This document shows, in pieces, positions 22,757-36,900 of a stretch of DNA of 64,000 nt. The DNA is taken from contig CP136061.1 of assembly GCA_032622095.1 (NCBI GenBank), positions 40,859,797-40,923,796 on the forward strand. Direction: 5' to 3'. How positions within the stretch are numbered: position 1 is the stretch's first letter; each line of letters starts with the position of its first letter. A program made the translations under genes and the position numbers. A model generated the notes under the pieces. It saw only the letters and a program-made list of their open reading frames with translations, did not search any database and was not told the DNA's origin. The stretch comes from Siphonodentalium dalli. Its lineage: Eukaryota > Mollusca > Scaphopoda > Gadilida > Siphonodentaliidae.

Positions 22757-22886
22757 ATGTTCAGTCTGATGGGTAGCTGCCTTTCTTGCTACAAAAAGCG
22801 AAAGGAATCAAGAAGGGAGTTAACTCTTGCAATTCTTGGAATCGACAATGCTGGGAAAACGACAACTGCAAAGAGTATCATTGGAG
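22757..22886 (+). CDS. ARL13B: ARL13B coding exon 1
   Basis: It encodes residues 1-43 plus one base: the N-terminal MFSLMGSCLSCYKK with Cys8 and Cys11, and the P-loop GIDNAGKTTT. The start gives the MFSLM opening conserved in ARL13B proteins. The donor is GGAG|GTAAGT. Confidence 0.95.
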
Positions 22887-25800
22887 GTAAGTGATTATCT
22901 CAGGAATTAAGTGGAAGTCAGTTAACCCTTTACCCAACAAACCGGCCAAAAACGCCCAAATAAAGCTTCAACAGCCTAAAATATCTTCGGTCTGTCTCAA
23001 TAACACCATACAAATATGGATATCATTGGAACCGGTTCATTGACCACATTGTGATGGTTACAGTTATGCCCTGTGCCAATGCATTCTCTTATATATGCGA
23101 GTCGACCATACACTGTAGGTCGCCTCGCATATTTAAGAGAATGCATTGGCCAAAACAAATTATTTTTTTAACACTTTTTACCATTTTTTCTTACATTTTT
23201 TATAATATTTTTGTACATTCTTTGACAATTTTATCATTTTTAATGTGTTAAGCCAATGCATTCTCTTATATATGCGAGGCGACCTATGGTCGACTCGCAT
23301 ATATAAGAGAATGCATTGGCACAGGGTCGTTCTGTTGGGTAAAGGGTTAACTAACCAAACCGTTCTATCAGTCATAATACAGGGTTTCCGTTACTATTGC
23401 TCAGCATCCGTGTAACGGCCTCATTCCCCTCGCTGATGATACGTTTGAACCATCCGTGTAACGGCCTCATTCCCCTCGCTGATGATACGTTTGAACCATC
23501 CGTGTAACGGCCTCATTCCCCTCGCTGATGATACGTTTGAGACATGTACCTCAAGTCAATCGCAATCTAACGTAAATAGAATCTGACTGCAACGGGAGTT
23601 TGAGGGTTAAACAGAAAACTGGTGAAAAGGCTGGTCAATTGAGCACAGTATGTTACCGGTATAGTTTAACCCTTTGAAATAAAGTGCCGAAACTACAACG
23701 CAATATTTGGTGTGCGGTCAAATAGAGACATAAATTGTAATTGTATGCAGCACAATACACATATGAAAATGTTGCGGTAACATCAAAGAATGCCGGACTG
23801 CTGAGTATGGATATTTTGTGCACAGGATTTCTGTGGGTGAAACTACTCCGGCTCGGAGATCCCGTGCATAACATATCCCCCAATTTGGAGATAAATTCAA
23901 AGTAGGTCAATAAAAGTTTTGTTATCCCGCGTGGGGCCCCAAGCACAAACGCATAAACAACGACGCACGTGTTCACATTTCCCACCAAAACTCAATTATA
24001 TTTCATAACACGGTGGCTAAAACTTTTTTCATAGCAGTGGACCTAACTATTGTTGTTGGACTATTGAACAACCTACGCCTTCCGAGTTTGAACGATTTCG
24101 CTACCATTCATATTACGCCGCTATAATTATATTCTGCAGTATGATGTCACAGCACAAATAGTTTTACGATTGGCAGAATATATCCTTTCGTTTTTATTTT
24201 CACGGAAGCTACCTTTTGAAATTTTTGGAAATACTCAATTCAATTCTCCTTGCTAAATGCATAGATTATTTTTAGTGTTAAATATTCCTTTTGAAATCTT
24301 ATAAATTTGTAAACACTGTAAATCGTATATAGCTTGTTCATTTATTTAGTCTTCAATCAGACGGCAGTTTCACATGCGTAATTACATGGTCTTTGCTCTG
24401 GGTACCATCAACATAATTAATGCACCCATGGAAATTATCAACTTGCGTAATATGGGTTACTTTATGAGTATCTCAGGTGCAAGGAAATGACTACTTTTCA
24501 GTGACAAATACAAAAATTTTCTCCCAACGGGACGAACGTTATGTTTCCCAAATATGGCTGAAATACGGACTATTAATTTATTTTCCCCTGGCAGAAACCC
24601 TGCATAATATCATGGGAAAATGAGAATGATTGAGATATTAATGTGTTGGTTTCAAGCCTTGAAATAGGGTGTCTGTCATTTGCAGAATGAGGTCCCCAGA
24701 GGGTGAATTTAGTGATGCTACCCCGCATAACGGGCTAGCATCACCAAATTCACCCTCTGGGAACCTCATTCTGTTGAGGTGTAAGCAGAATGAGGTCCCC
24801 AGCAGTGTTCACGCTGGACCGAAAAAAACTTTAGCCAAAAGTTTAGCCAAATGAAAATTTTATTAGCCAAATGAAAAAAACTTTAGCCAAATGTTTTTTG
24901 GCCAAATTAAAAAAAACTTTGGCCAAATTAAATCATCGTTTTCTGGTCGGTTCACAATTGATGACTAAAACGTAAAATCTAACAGACACAGGTAAAATAC
25001 ACAATAATTTAAATAATTTTTATGAACTAGAAGTATTTTTATATATATCATTTATTAAAAAATTATTAATCTTTATGTGAAAGAGTGATTTGGGGGGGGG
25101 GGGGGGGGGTAACCCGGGATTGTCCTTCTTAATTTTGTTTTTGTTTGTTTTATATCAATATTTTGTTTTAAATCATTAAATATTTATCCTTGCGAAAATA
25201 TCTAAGTGACATCTGGAAACTAATAACTTAATATTGTTACGCCATTATCAAATTACAATCTGTCATAAAAGCATGCATATTATTTTGACTGTATCGGTAT
25301 TGACGACAAATAGCCACAAAGTATATGTCGTGATTCACATTTGGCTGATTAAGCTATTGTCTTACACTTGGTGCTCATAAACCTCGACCGTCATAAATAC
25401 AATGTCATCATAAACATGCATTGTGCGATAGTCCCGTGAGTGACCAGACAGACAATGGGGGATTAGGGGATTAAATGTAAAATAATAACCTTTTGCTGTT
25501 TCGTGCAGAGTGACGTAATCTTTCTCCAGATTAAAACAGCCTGTTACGAACAAATTGCTTATATACCAGCGTCAATGCACACTTTACAAAATATTGCTTT
25601 CTTCACATTGTCATGATTCAACCACGGTCGGTTTAATGTCCATGCGTCTTTGAATGTCCGTCTTGTGAAAACTAAAGATGATTGCATATCACTGTGTGAT
25701 CGCTTGGTTGATAGAGTTGTCGATCGGGTTTCCCTTTGTACTGTCCGCGATCGGGTTTCCCTTTGTACAGTCGGCAATATATTCCCAGTTTCGATATTTT

Positions 25801-28800
25801 CGGACTAGATCGTTCATATCACAGAATTGAAAACCAACTTGCCAAAATTTATGTTAGATTTGGAAATAAAAATATGTTTACTGTTCACTAATTGTTAGAG
25901 CTTACCTTTTGCTGTTACGGAACGATATTTCATAAGTACGAAAATAATGAAATACTTTCGTCACCTAACTTCGTCTTGAATGTCGATCTATTGAGCGCTT
26001 TTATTAATTAGCTTTCTGACTCCATGCTTTCAGTCTACATTTGGGGTAAAAAAAAGTTTAGCCAAAATTTTAGCCAAATGAAATTTTTATTAGCCAAATT
26101 CGAAAAAGATTAGCCATTGGCTAATTTGGCTACCGACAGCGTGAACACTGGTCCCCAGAGGGTGAATTTGGTGATGCTAGTCCGCTGTGCGGGGTAGCAT
26201 CACTAAATTCACCCTCTGGGGACCTCATTCTGCAAATGACAGACACCCTATTTCAAGGCTTGGTTGGTTTTATTTATTTTTATTTGCAAAACATGATTTC
26301 AAGTGAACATACAAGATTTTCATTCACCAGGATCGTCAATAAAAAAAAATTGTTGTATACATGTATGTGACCTTGTTCAATTTGCCTCACCTTTCAGAAA
26401 CATTGGATACAACACCAACTGTGGGATTTAATAGCGAAAAAATTAAATTTGAAAAGTTTGATTTGACTTTATTTGACCTGGGAGGCGGTGCCAAGATTCG
26501 TGGAATATGGAAGAACTATTTTGAGGAGGTTTATGGCATCATATATGTCATCGACTGCAGTTGTCCAGAGCGTATGGATGAGACCAAAGTAAACCTGGAG
26601 GATATGCTTCAGCACTCTCAGGCGGCTGGAAAACCCATATTAATGTAAGTACCAGTATATCAGGTAACTCATACTAATAATATTAAACCCCAACTCAATC
26701 AACTATTTCTTGTGATATAGGGACTCCGTGACGTCACAAATTAACTCTATTGCGAAATGAATCGGTGAAATTGTGATGCGCGCGCAACACTGATGTATTT
26801 TAGCAGACGTTTCATTTCCGCATTGAGTTTTTTTTCTCACTTCCATGTTTACTTTTCCAAATCATGCTTTCTGATGATCAATATACAGGCTTTTATAGAG
26901 AATTAAGTGCCAACAAATACCAAAAATAACCACAAAAGTTTTATTCCCAAAATTTGGATAAACATACAGATGGATAATAAAAATGTCATTATCGAATGTT
27001 GTGTACAGTATGAATGTTTCTTGTACTCGTCCAGGTTGTGGTGAAAAGTCATATTGGACTTGACACTGGCGTGTCTCGTCCAATATGACTTTTTACCACA
27101 ACCTGGACTCGTACAAGAAAAACACATACTGTACATAACATTGTATATTGTACAGTCGGGAGTCCAATATGACTTTTTCCAGGACTATCACGTGGCGGCT
27201 TTTGCCCAATCGGAAATGGTGTAAGTTAAGGGATGGATAATAATACATGTTATTTTATGAGTAATCATCTCTTCTGCACCCTTACGTGTTACATGCTATT
27301 CCATGAGTTATAATCTCTTTTACAACCTTACATGTTATTCTGTGAGTAATCATCTCTTCTGCCCTTACGTGTTACATGCTATTCCATGAGTTATAATCTC
27401 TTTTACAGCCTTGCCAACAAACAGGATGTGAAAGACGCACTGAATGAAGTCTCCATCTGTGATGCATTAAACTTAGAAACGCTAGTCAACAATAGCAAAT
27501 GTCCCTGTCTCATCGTAAGTAATCGTATCATAAAATCTTGCCGGCATATTTTTAGCTCAACTTTATTTTGAGCTATTGCTGTGGGCTTGTGTCTGTCGTC
27601 TGTCCATGATTGCGTGTGTGCATCCATCCATCAACAGTTTCCTTTGGCTCACCCTACAGGCCACATCCCTCATCCGATCATCATCAAATTTCATGGATCT
27701 TCGGGGTGACCTCTAGATGGGAGCCATAAATTTTTTCTGAAATATTTTTAAAACATTGCCGCCAGCAGCCATTTTTATTTCAAATTTGAATCCTTCGACT
27801 CAACCCTCAGCCCGCATTTATTGGAGAATTGTTTTGAAAAATTTCAGGCATGTTTAGGATCACCTCTAGATGGGAGCCATCAAATTTGAACAATGTTCAA
27901 TGAAAAACATGGCCGCTGGCAGCCATCTTGAAATTTATTCTTTTTATGACTATATCCTTTGGCACACCCTAGAGGCCACATCCCTCATCCAATCGTCATG
28001 AAACTTCATATAGATCTTCGGTGTGTCCTCTAGAATGGAGTCATTGATTATTTAAGAAATTTGTTATAAAACATGGCTGCCAGCAGCCATCTTGGATTTC
28101 AAATTTGAATCCATCCGCACACCCTGCAACCCACATTTATTGGTGAAATGTTTCAAATGAAAATAATTTCATCTACACAATACATGACCTTTACTGTAAC
28201 TTTTTGGCTTTTAAATTCTTCTTTATCATTCTATTCATTGCTCAGCAAAAAATAAAATCCTTCACAAGTTGAGCTACAGTGTCATTGACACTTTCATTTT
28301 TAACAAAGAAGCAGCAACATGTTTTAAGTTGGAGACTCTCTTCCCAGCACATTTTATGTATATTTTAGTCTCTCACAGATAATCCTATCCATTATCCCTG
28401 GCTATAAGGTAGTAAATTTGAGTTTAAGTCGGAAATTTATGTTATTATCACTAGAAACATATTTTTCTTTCATGTCAAATCCCCAGACCAATACTGAGGC
28501 CCAGCAATGTCGATGTTTTTATAACACTATTTATTATATGCTTCCCCATTTAATGGTGGGAAATTACCATGGCATAGATCGTTCTATCAATCGCCTGGAC
28601 TGAGGGATTGATAATACTGACCGAAGTGATAAATAACCATATAGTACCCTCTCGGAGATCACTTCCAGTTTATAGAAGATGTAAACATTAAACATTGCCA
28701 CTTGTAAACATTGACAGCAAATGTCAAAGTTTTGTGACAATTTGCAGTGAACTGTAGAACGGAGCTACAGTTTTTGGGAAGTTTATAATGTAGCGCATAT

Positions 28801-31800
28801 ATTAAACCTACAGGTTTTGGTTGAATGCCCATCTTATCTCATTTGTAGCTACATTAAAATACAGAATTTTCCTTGTAGCCACTCATGAGATATAATTTGG
28901 TATTCAGCCAAAACCCGTAGGTTTCCTCTCCTGGCATGTTGTTTGGCAGTAATCTGTGAACAGTTTTTAAATTTGTGATTCTAGATGGTTTTCATATATT
29001 TTGGAGAATATTAAAACAAAAATGTCATCAAAATGAGTTTCATAAAAAAAATTATTGTGGAATCTTTATATGATCATCATATATCTTTTATTTGTGATGA
29101 CACTGATATTAAAGTCTATTTCTTACAGAAAACTTGTTCAGCTATCAAAGGCACTGGCAGAAAAATTGATAAGAGCATCAAAAATGGAATGCGATGGTTA
29201 TGTACTTTCATTGATGAAAATTTCACATCACTCGATGACAGAGTGCAAGCTGATAAGAAAGCAGGTGATGAGAAAAGAAAAATCGAGAAAGAAGAGAGAA
29301 GGAAGAGAGTGGATGCTATTCGTAAAGAGAGGTAAGATCAATATCACATCAAATTCTACACCCTGCAGATATTCTCAAAATGTCCGCATGTTGTCACCAC
29401 ATTGAATCAAAACCATCATTTAACCCTTTCAGTGCCAAGTCCGATTTTTGTATCAACCCATATACCCTGTGCCAATGCATTCTCTTATATATGAGAGTCG
29501 ACCATAGGTCGCCTCACATATATAAGAGAATGCATTGGCCTAACAATTTTTCATCATTTCTTATTATTTTTTACAATTTTAATAATTTTTTCTTATATTC
29601 TTTAACAGACTTATTTTGTAGGTTTAGTGCCAGGGAATCTTACGTTTTTCATGGGCATCAAAATTATTACTATGAATACTTGGTGATAGTTTTGAGTTAT
29701 AACATGTCCCTAAGGTTTTATCCAGTTTGTTTTTAAATTCGCTATAGCATGCTTAAGCATATCCAAAAAAAATTCAACCCAAAAAAATCTTTAAAAAAAA
29801 CAATTAATTTTTTAATTTTTTTAGGGCAGATTTTACAGATCGTAAATTAGGGCCGATGACAGCGGCCCCTGGCACTGAAAGGGTTAAGGTTCTGCATTAC
29901 CCCAACATATTTTTTCAACATTGCCTCATAGTGGTGTTAACATCCGTGATTGGAATGTGCCTCAAGACTATAACATTGATACAACAAACTATAAACACAA
30001 AAATAATGTTAAATCAAACGAAGTTATTTTGGAGTCAATGCAAAAGCTAGACTTGCATGATGTGTGGAGGTTGACAAATCCTGACAAAAAAAGATATACT
30101 TGGAAGGGGCCTGGAAACAAAATGGCTCGTCTTGATTATTTTTTAGTATCCTCAGATATGCAGCCTTTCATCAAATGCTGTGACATACATACAAGATATA
30201 AGTCGGATCACAATCCAATTAGTGTGAACTTTGAATTTATTGATCATCCTAGGGGAAGGGGATTCTGGAAATTCAATGACAGTCTATTAAAGGACCCAGA
30301 GTATACAAATATTGTCAAAACTGCAATTAGTAACACAATACAACAATATTCAATAGAAAATTTAGCAGATTCTGATGAAATTTCATTTTCTATAAACGAC
30401 CAACTACTTTGGGAAACTCTGAAAATTATTATAAGGGGGGAAACAATTGCTTATTCCTCTAAATTAAAAAAATCAAGAGACAAAAGAGAAAACGATATAG
30501 AAAAAAAACTTGAAGAATTAAACTTAAAATTGGACAACGGTGACTTATCTGTTGTAGGTGAAATGGAAAAACTCACAACAGAAATGGAATTGATTAGAGA
30601 CAAAAAGATAAAAGGCATTATTCTGCGGACAAAATCTAAATGGAAAATTGAAGGTGAAAAGGCCACCAAATATTTCTGTAACTTGGAGAAACGTCATTAC
30701 ACCGAAAAATTAATTCCAAAAATTGTTAAATCAGATGGATCAGAAACTACTGACTTTTCAGAAATTCTTTTAGAACAAGAATTTTTTTATAAAGATCTCT
30801 ACAAATCAAAATTGGGTAAAAACAATGAAAATGAGGCATTTAATTTTTGGAATGTAAATAACCCCTTTCTTAATTTCTTGGATGAGGAAGAATCAGAATC
30901 TCTTGAAGGACCATTATCTAATCTAGAATGTGCATCAGCACTGAAAGGCATGAAAAATGACCGCTCCCCTGGGAGTGATGGTTATACTGCTAGCTTCTAC
31001 AAGTATTTTTGGAAAGACCTTGGTCAGTTCCTGATCAATTCTATTAATTATGGATATAACAAAGAACAGCTGTCGGTTACACAGAGGTGTGGAATAATCA
31101 CTTGTATTCCTAAGTCCAATAAAAATAAACAATTTCTAAAAAATTGGAGACCAATCTCCCTTCTCAATGTGGACCTCAAAATAGCATCTTCAGTAATAGC
31201 TAATAGAATAAAAAAACATTTGCCAAAACTGATATCTAACTCCCAATTAGGTTTTATGTCCGGTCGTTATATCGGTGAATCTACTCGATTAGTTTTTGAT
31301 TTGATAGACAAATGTGAGAAAAACAACATTTCCGCTATATTGGCAATATTAGACTTTGAAAAGGCTTTTGATTCGCTGGAATGGGTATTTATCCAAAAAT
31401 GCCTTGACTTTTTAAAATTTGGCCCATCAATAAAAAGTTGGGTAAAAACATTTTACTCTAATATTTTCAGCTATGTTACAAATAATGGTAACTTAACAAA
31501 TAAAATAGACATCTTTCGAGGGGTACGACAGGGTGACCCCCTGTCACCGTACATCTTTATTCTTTGTGTTGAAATCCTTAGTGCCAGCCTTAAATTCAAT
31601 CCCAATATAAAGGGCATAGAAATAAACAATTCCGAATATATTTTGACTCAGTACGCTGATGACCTAACTCTCTTCCTAAAGGATGATCAATATACTCTTA
31701 ACGCTGCACTCAATTTATTTGATGCCTTTGCTAACATTTCAGGTTTAAAGGTTAATTTTGACAAAACACAAGCATTATGGATTGGACCAAAAAGGGGTTG

Positions 31801-33921
31801 TGGTGACGAAATCCCAACGGATAGAAACATATTGTGGAACCATAGTCAGTCAGTTACTATCCTGGGAATTGAATTTGATCTATTTAATGATAGTTATATA
31901 GAAAATAATTATAGGACAAAATTGAAGAAGATGGAAAATCTGCTAAATGATTGGTCATTTAGAAACCTCAGTCTGTATGGCAAGACAACAGTCGTTAAGA
32001 CTCTGGCATTACCAATCCTAACCCAGTGTCTCACTGTATTACCTTCTCCATCTCGAGAATTAACAGATAAAATACAATCAATGTTATTCAAATTTCTTTG
32101 GTCTGGAAAACCAGACAAAATAAAAAGGAGCGTAATGATTAATACTTTAGAAGACGGAGGTTTGAAATTCCCTCATTTAAACTCATTTTGTAAATCATTG
32201 AAAATGACTTGGATTAAAAAGCTTCTAGATGTCCACACAGAAGCAAATTGGAAAACTCTGTTAATTGATGATTTAGAACCCTTTGGGGGTTACAAAGTAT
32301 GGCATCTACACAAAGAAGGTATTAATATAGTTTGTAAAAAACTCAATCCCTTTTGGACAGATGTCTTTAATGATTGGGCAAGCTTAGATGAGAAAGTCAC
32401 CACAACCCCTGAAGAAATCTTATCAGAACCAATATTCTACAACCCAAAAATTATAATAAATGGTAAAATGTTCATCAACAAAAGCTTGATTAGAAAAGAT
32501 GTTTATTTTGTGAATGATCTTGTTGATGCCACCTCCACCTTTCTGGATTATAACACATTTTGTCAAAACTATGACATCAAAATTCCTTTCACCACCTACC
32601 AGGGTCTTTTAGCAGCTTTACCTAAAACATGGAAAATATGTATAAAGGAAAATCAATTAAGACTCTGCACCGTGACATCAAAAAATGTTGAGAAATTGAA
32701 AATTTGCGAGAAAGCATGCAGAACCTTTTACCCCAGTTTTTTGAGTCATGTCATCACAGTTCCTGAAATGTCCCAAAAAAAATGGCAGGAAAGACTTGGG
32801 CAAACTTTCATGCCCACTGAATGGAAATCAATTTATAAAATGGCAAGTAGGATTACAAATGACACTAGTCTATTGTCTTTTCAATTCAAAATAAATCATG
32901 ATATTTTATATACTAACTCCAAACTTATGAAATGTAAAATATCGGAAACAGAAATGTGCTCTTTTTGTCACACAGGAAAAGAAACATGCCTACATCTATT
33001 TTATGAATGTCATGTAACAAAATCTGTATTACTAGAATTTCAGCAGACTATTAAAGATAAATGTAACCTGCAATTTGAAGTGTCACAAAATAACATTATA
33101 TTTGGTGTACCTGATGGAAATCCAAATGAAGGAATAATAGAAATTGCCATACTTCTATTTAAGAGATATATCTACTCTTGTAAGATAAAAGCTACTAACC
33201 CTAATTCACATGGTTTTATAGAATGGTTAAAAACTTATAAGACAATTGAAATTATGCCATTAAAGGGCTATTCTACAAAAAAAGATATCTTTTTTCAAGA
33301 GAGATGGAATATAATTAATGAATTATTTTTAACATAAACATAAGAGACGAAAAACCCACAAAAGTATCAACGGTGCAGAGTCTAAATTGATCAATATCTT
33401 ATACCATTTAATATATACTCAATCATATAAAATTAATTGAACATGTTTATTTCAGCCTAGGACAAAACACTTTATATTTTATCCCACTCATATCAATATC
33501 TTTAAAATATTTTAATTCTTTTTTCTTTTTTTTCTTTTTTTTTAACCAAGTGCATGTATTGTGTCCTTGATTCCTCACATGTCTGTCTGTATTTATTTGT
33601 TTAGACCCGAATAAAAAATATAAAAAAAAACAAAAAAAAACATCCAACTGTGCAGTGAATATGTTGTTCGTGGTGTTCCTCACTTAACAACACTCAGGAT
33701 ACTGACAAGTCTTGAAATAGTGTGTCTGTCATTTGCAGAATGAGGTCCCCAGAGGGTCAGTTAGGCCTCATCTTCTGGGAACTATCTATAGTCCCAAATT
33801 AATTATTGTTTTAATTTTCTTTCCCCTTATCTTCAGTTTTTATGTTTACCCATACCATAGTATGGTAAACATAATGTCGACGTCCGGATTGACCACTCGT
33901 CGTGCGTCCGTCTGTCCGTCC

Positions 33922-33956
<35 letters not shown>

Positions 33957-36900
33957 CGTGGACACTTTACGCATGGTGCGATAACTCAAATATTTTCTAT
34001 CCGATCGGAACTAAATTTTGTATATGAGTTTCTCAGACCGTAATACAGATCGAGTTCGAATATGGGTTTGATCCGAGTTTTTTTTACGGAGTTATGGCCC
34101 TTTTTCAACTTCGAATTCACGCATGCTGTCATAACTCAAACAATTTTTATCTGATCGGAACCAAATTTGGTATGCGAATTTCAGAGCCCAAAATACAGAT
34201 CGAGTTCGAATATGGGTTTGATCCGAGTTTTTTTTACGGAGTTATGGCCCTTTTTCGACTTAGAATTCATGGATGCTACGATAACTAAAAAAAATATTAT
34301 CTCATGAGAACCAAATTTGGTATGTGAGTTTCTCTATCTAAAATACAATTCGAGTTCGAATATGGGTTTGATCAGATTATTTTTAATGGAGTTATGGCCC
34401 TTTGATATAGAATTCATCCATGCTTCGATAGCTCAACCAGTTATCGTCTGATAGGAACCAAATTTGGTATGTGAGTTTCTCAACTCAAAATACAGATCAA
34501 GTTTGAATATGGGTTAGAACCTGTTTTTTATACCAGAGTTATGGCCCTTTTTAACTAAGGATTGAACAGATTTGATATTTTTATGCTTATCATGTAGAAC
34601 CATAGCAGATATATAACCCCTGTGATATCAGTTAGCACTGAGAGAGAGAATAGATTAACTTGTATTATTGGAAATTAGAGTTATTTTTAGCCATCATATT
34701 CAGGGCACTGTGGAAGCTGTAATTGGACAGAGAACCATATGTTGTTTATTGTATTTCCATACAGCTCTCTGGTTTAGGATATCAATGCAGTGTTCCAGTG
34801 ACATACCTGTACCTAATTTTATTGAGTTAAAATTGTTAACCCTTATCATCAATTTTATGCTTTTGTATATTTTTCATGTAATCATTCTCCTATTATATCC
34901 CTTTCACTTGTATGGATTTTTTTGGTTAAAATGAACCCTTAATTCTCAACATTCCTTATACTTAGCAGAAATACCTTTCATCTGATATATCTCATTTTAT
35001 TGAGATGTATGTACATTTTGTATGTGAATTTCTCAGCCCAAAATACAGATAGATTTCGAATTTGGGTTTGATCCATTTTTTTATATTTTAAACAGAGTTA
35101 TGGCTTATGGATTTTCGTGTCAGAACTGAAAATAGCTGATCACTATCGCCAAGGTATGGGTTAAACATCTGCCGATCGTGATCGGCCTCTCGTTATATTC
35201 CCTAATTTGCAGAAGATAAAATGCATAATTGAGGTGACTAATGATGCACATCACCAACTTAAACTGGCAAACTTCAATCTGATCCTAGATCTCTCATAGC
35301 AGGTGTGGCCTCAGCAGAATGAGGTTCCCAGAGGGTGAATTTGGTGTTGTTGTTTTTTCTGTCCTAAATGTATTATTCTTTGTTTATTTGGGAATGTTGA
35401 TTTTTTTTCCATCTAAACAAATAGTAAATTATGAGTTATTGTATTGAAATAGGGTATAGATATTCATTATCGGCTTTTAGAAAGGGAAACCATTGATGTT
35501 TTCCAAACTATCATTTATAGAGTTATCCTACTTTGTTTGGATTTGTCAACCCAACTCAATATGCTACATGGTAGCACACAACGGGCAATAACTCAGCTCT
35601 TATTAAGCATCTAAACTTGTTTACCATAAGCTGGAAATTCCCATGAATCCTCCCTGACAAAGATTAGAATGGCTTACTGGCAAAGTTCTTGACCAATCAT
35701 ACACAGATCCAGGGACCAGGTGATCATCAGGTGTGATTACCAGCTTCTGTCTAAAATGTGTCTTCTGTATATAGGCTATACTTAAAGTAATTGACCAGCT
35801 CTAACATTGTGTCACCCTGGTAATACTGTGGTATTATACCATGGTAACCTCCAACACTAAGGTTTTTGCTTCAACACAGCGTGTACCACAATTACACCAT
35901 GCTACATACGGTCTGATGGTTATGGTTTGCAAGCATTAAAATAAAATGGAGTGATTCTCCATATATCTGTGGAACTTAAGAAGGTCCTCATGGATGTATC
36001 ATTTTCTTCAACTATCGATGTGACGATACGCTAATAGATCATGGTATCATAACTGCATGGTACCTAACTCCACCACATAACTCCACTGCTGTGGGTACCA
36101 TATACTACAAGTAATACCGCAGTCATTACCAGGGTATCACCCTGTTTTTCAAGTCAATTACTTTGAGCATAGCATTGCAATATAATATGTTTGTGGACTT
36201 GAATTCTCGGTATTTTTTGCAGTTACGGATTTTAATTAAATGGAACCGCACAACTATGTTTACATAAATTGGTAAGATTTATCTCAAAACATACCTATGC
36301 GGAAGATTTCTGAATTTTTTTTTCTATATAGAGCTATAAATACATGTTTATATAATTAATGATGTATCTTAAAAGAAAACACTATATACAGAATAATAGA
36401 AGGATCTGAATTTGATTTTGTTCTCCCGGACAGAACACTTCCCAATTTTTTCCCCAAAATAATAGGTTCACAAGCACAACCTCTAACATGAGTCACAGGT
36501 CAGATTATACATAAAAATACAACCATTATATTTTAGTTATACCATTAAAAAGTCAATCACTAGTAAAGTCAGAGAATGACTGTTTAATGAAGACCTGACA
36601 AAATATTTTAATGACACAGATTTCATTTTAATTTGAACGATATTTGACATTGTGCCATAATATAACGTAAAAATGCATTGGAAAAAGTAAGATTTAATAG
36701 CATATATCTTTATTATTATACAAGTTATGTATGTACATGAATGTATGTAATAACATATTGCAAATTGTACCAAACAGATGAATAAATTATAAAAAATAAA
36801 TAATACATGTTTTGTTTCTTGTATTTTTCGATAAAAATAGATAATTGGCCTGAGCAGAATGAGGTCCCCAGATGGTGAATTTGGTGATGCTAGCCCAACA

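Larger units (their letters stand above)
24653..26262. mobile_element. Foldback MITE family A interrupted by a hAT element
   Basis: The outer target duplication GTTGGTTT is intact at 24645-24652 and 26263-26270. TIRs are CAAGCCTTGAAATAG. The second hairpin is split by the 24803-26150 insertion. Without the insertion and one duplication the MITE is 254 bp, the same as the copy at 20971. Confidence 0.93.

Noticed and set aside
23405-23540. CRISPR-like 46-bp repeats
   Set aside because: The three units are head-to-tail identical with no spacer.
29921-29945. ATG at 29921 as the LINE ORF start
   Set aside because: It precedes the likely 5' junction of the truncated LINE; the first residues are flanking sequence.
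33900-33960. Recombination or phase-variation tract
   Set aside because: The (GTCT)n run is the microsatellite part of the pearl-like element.
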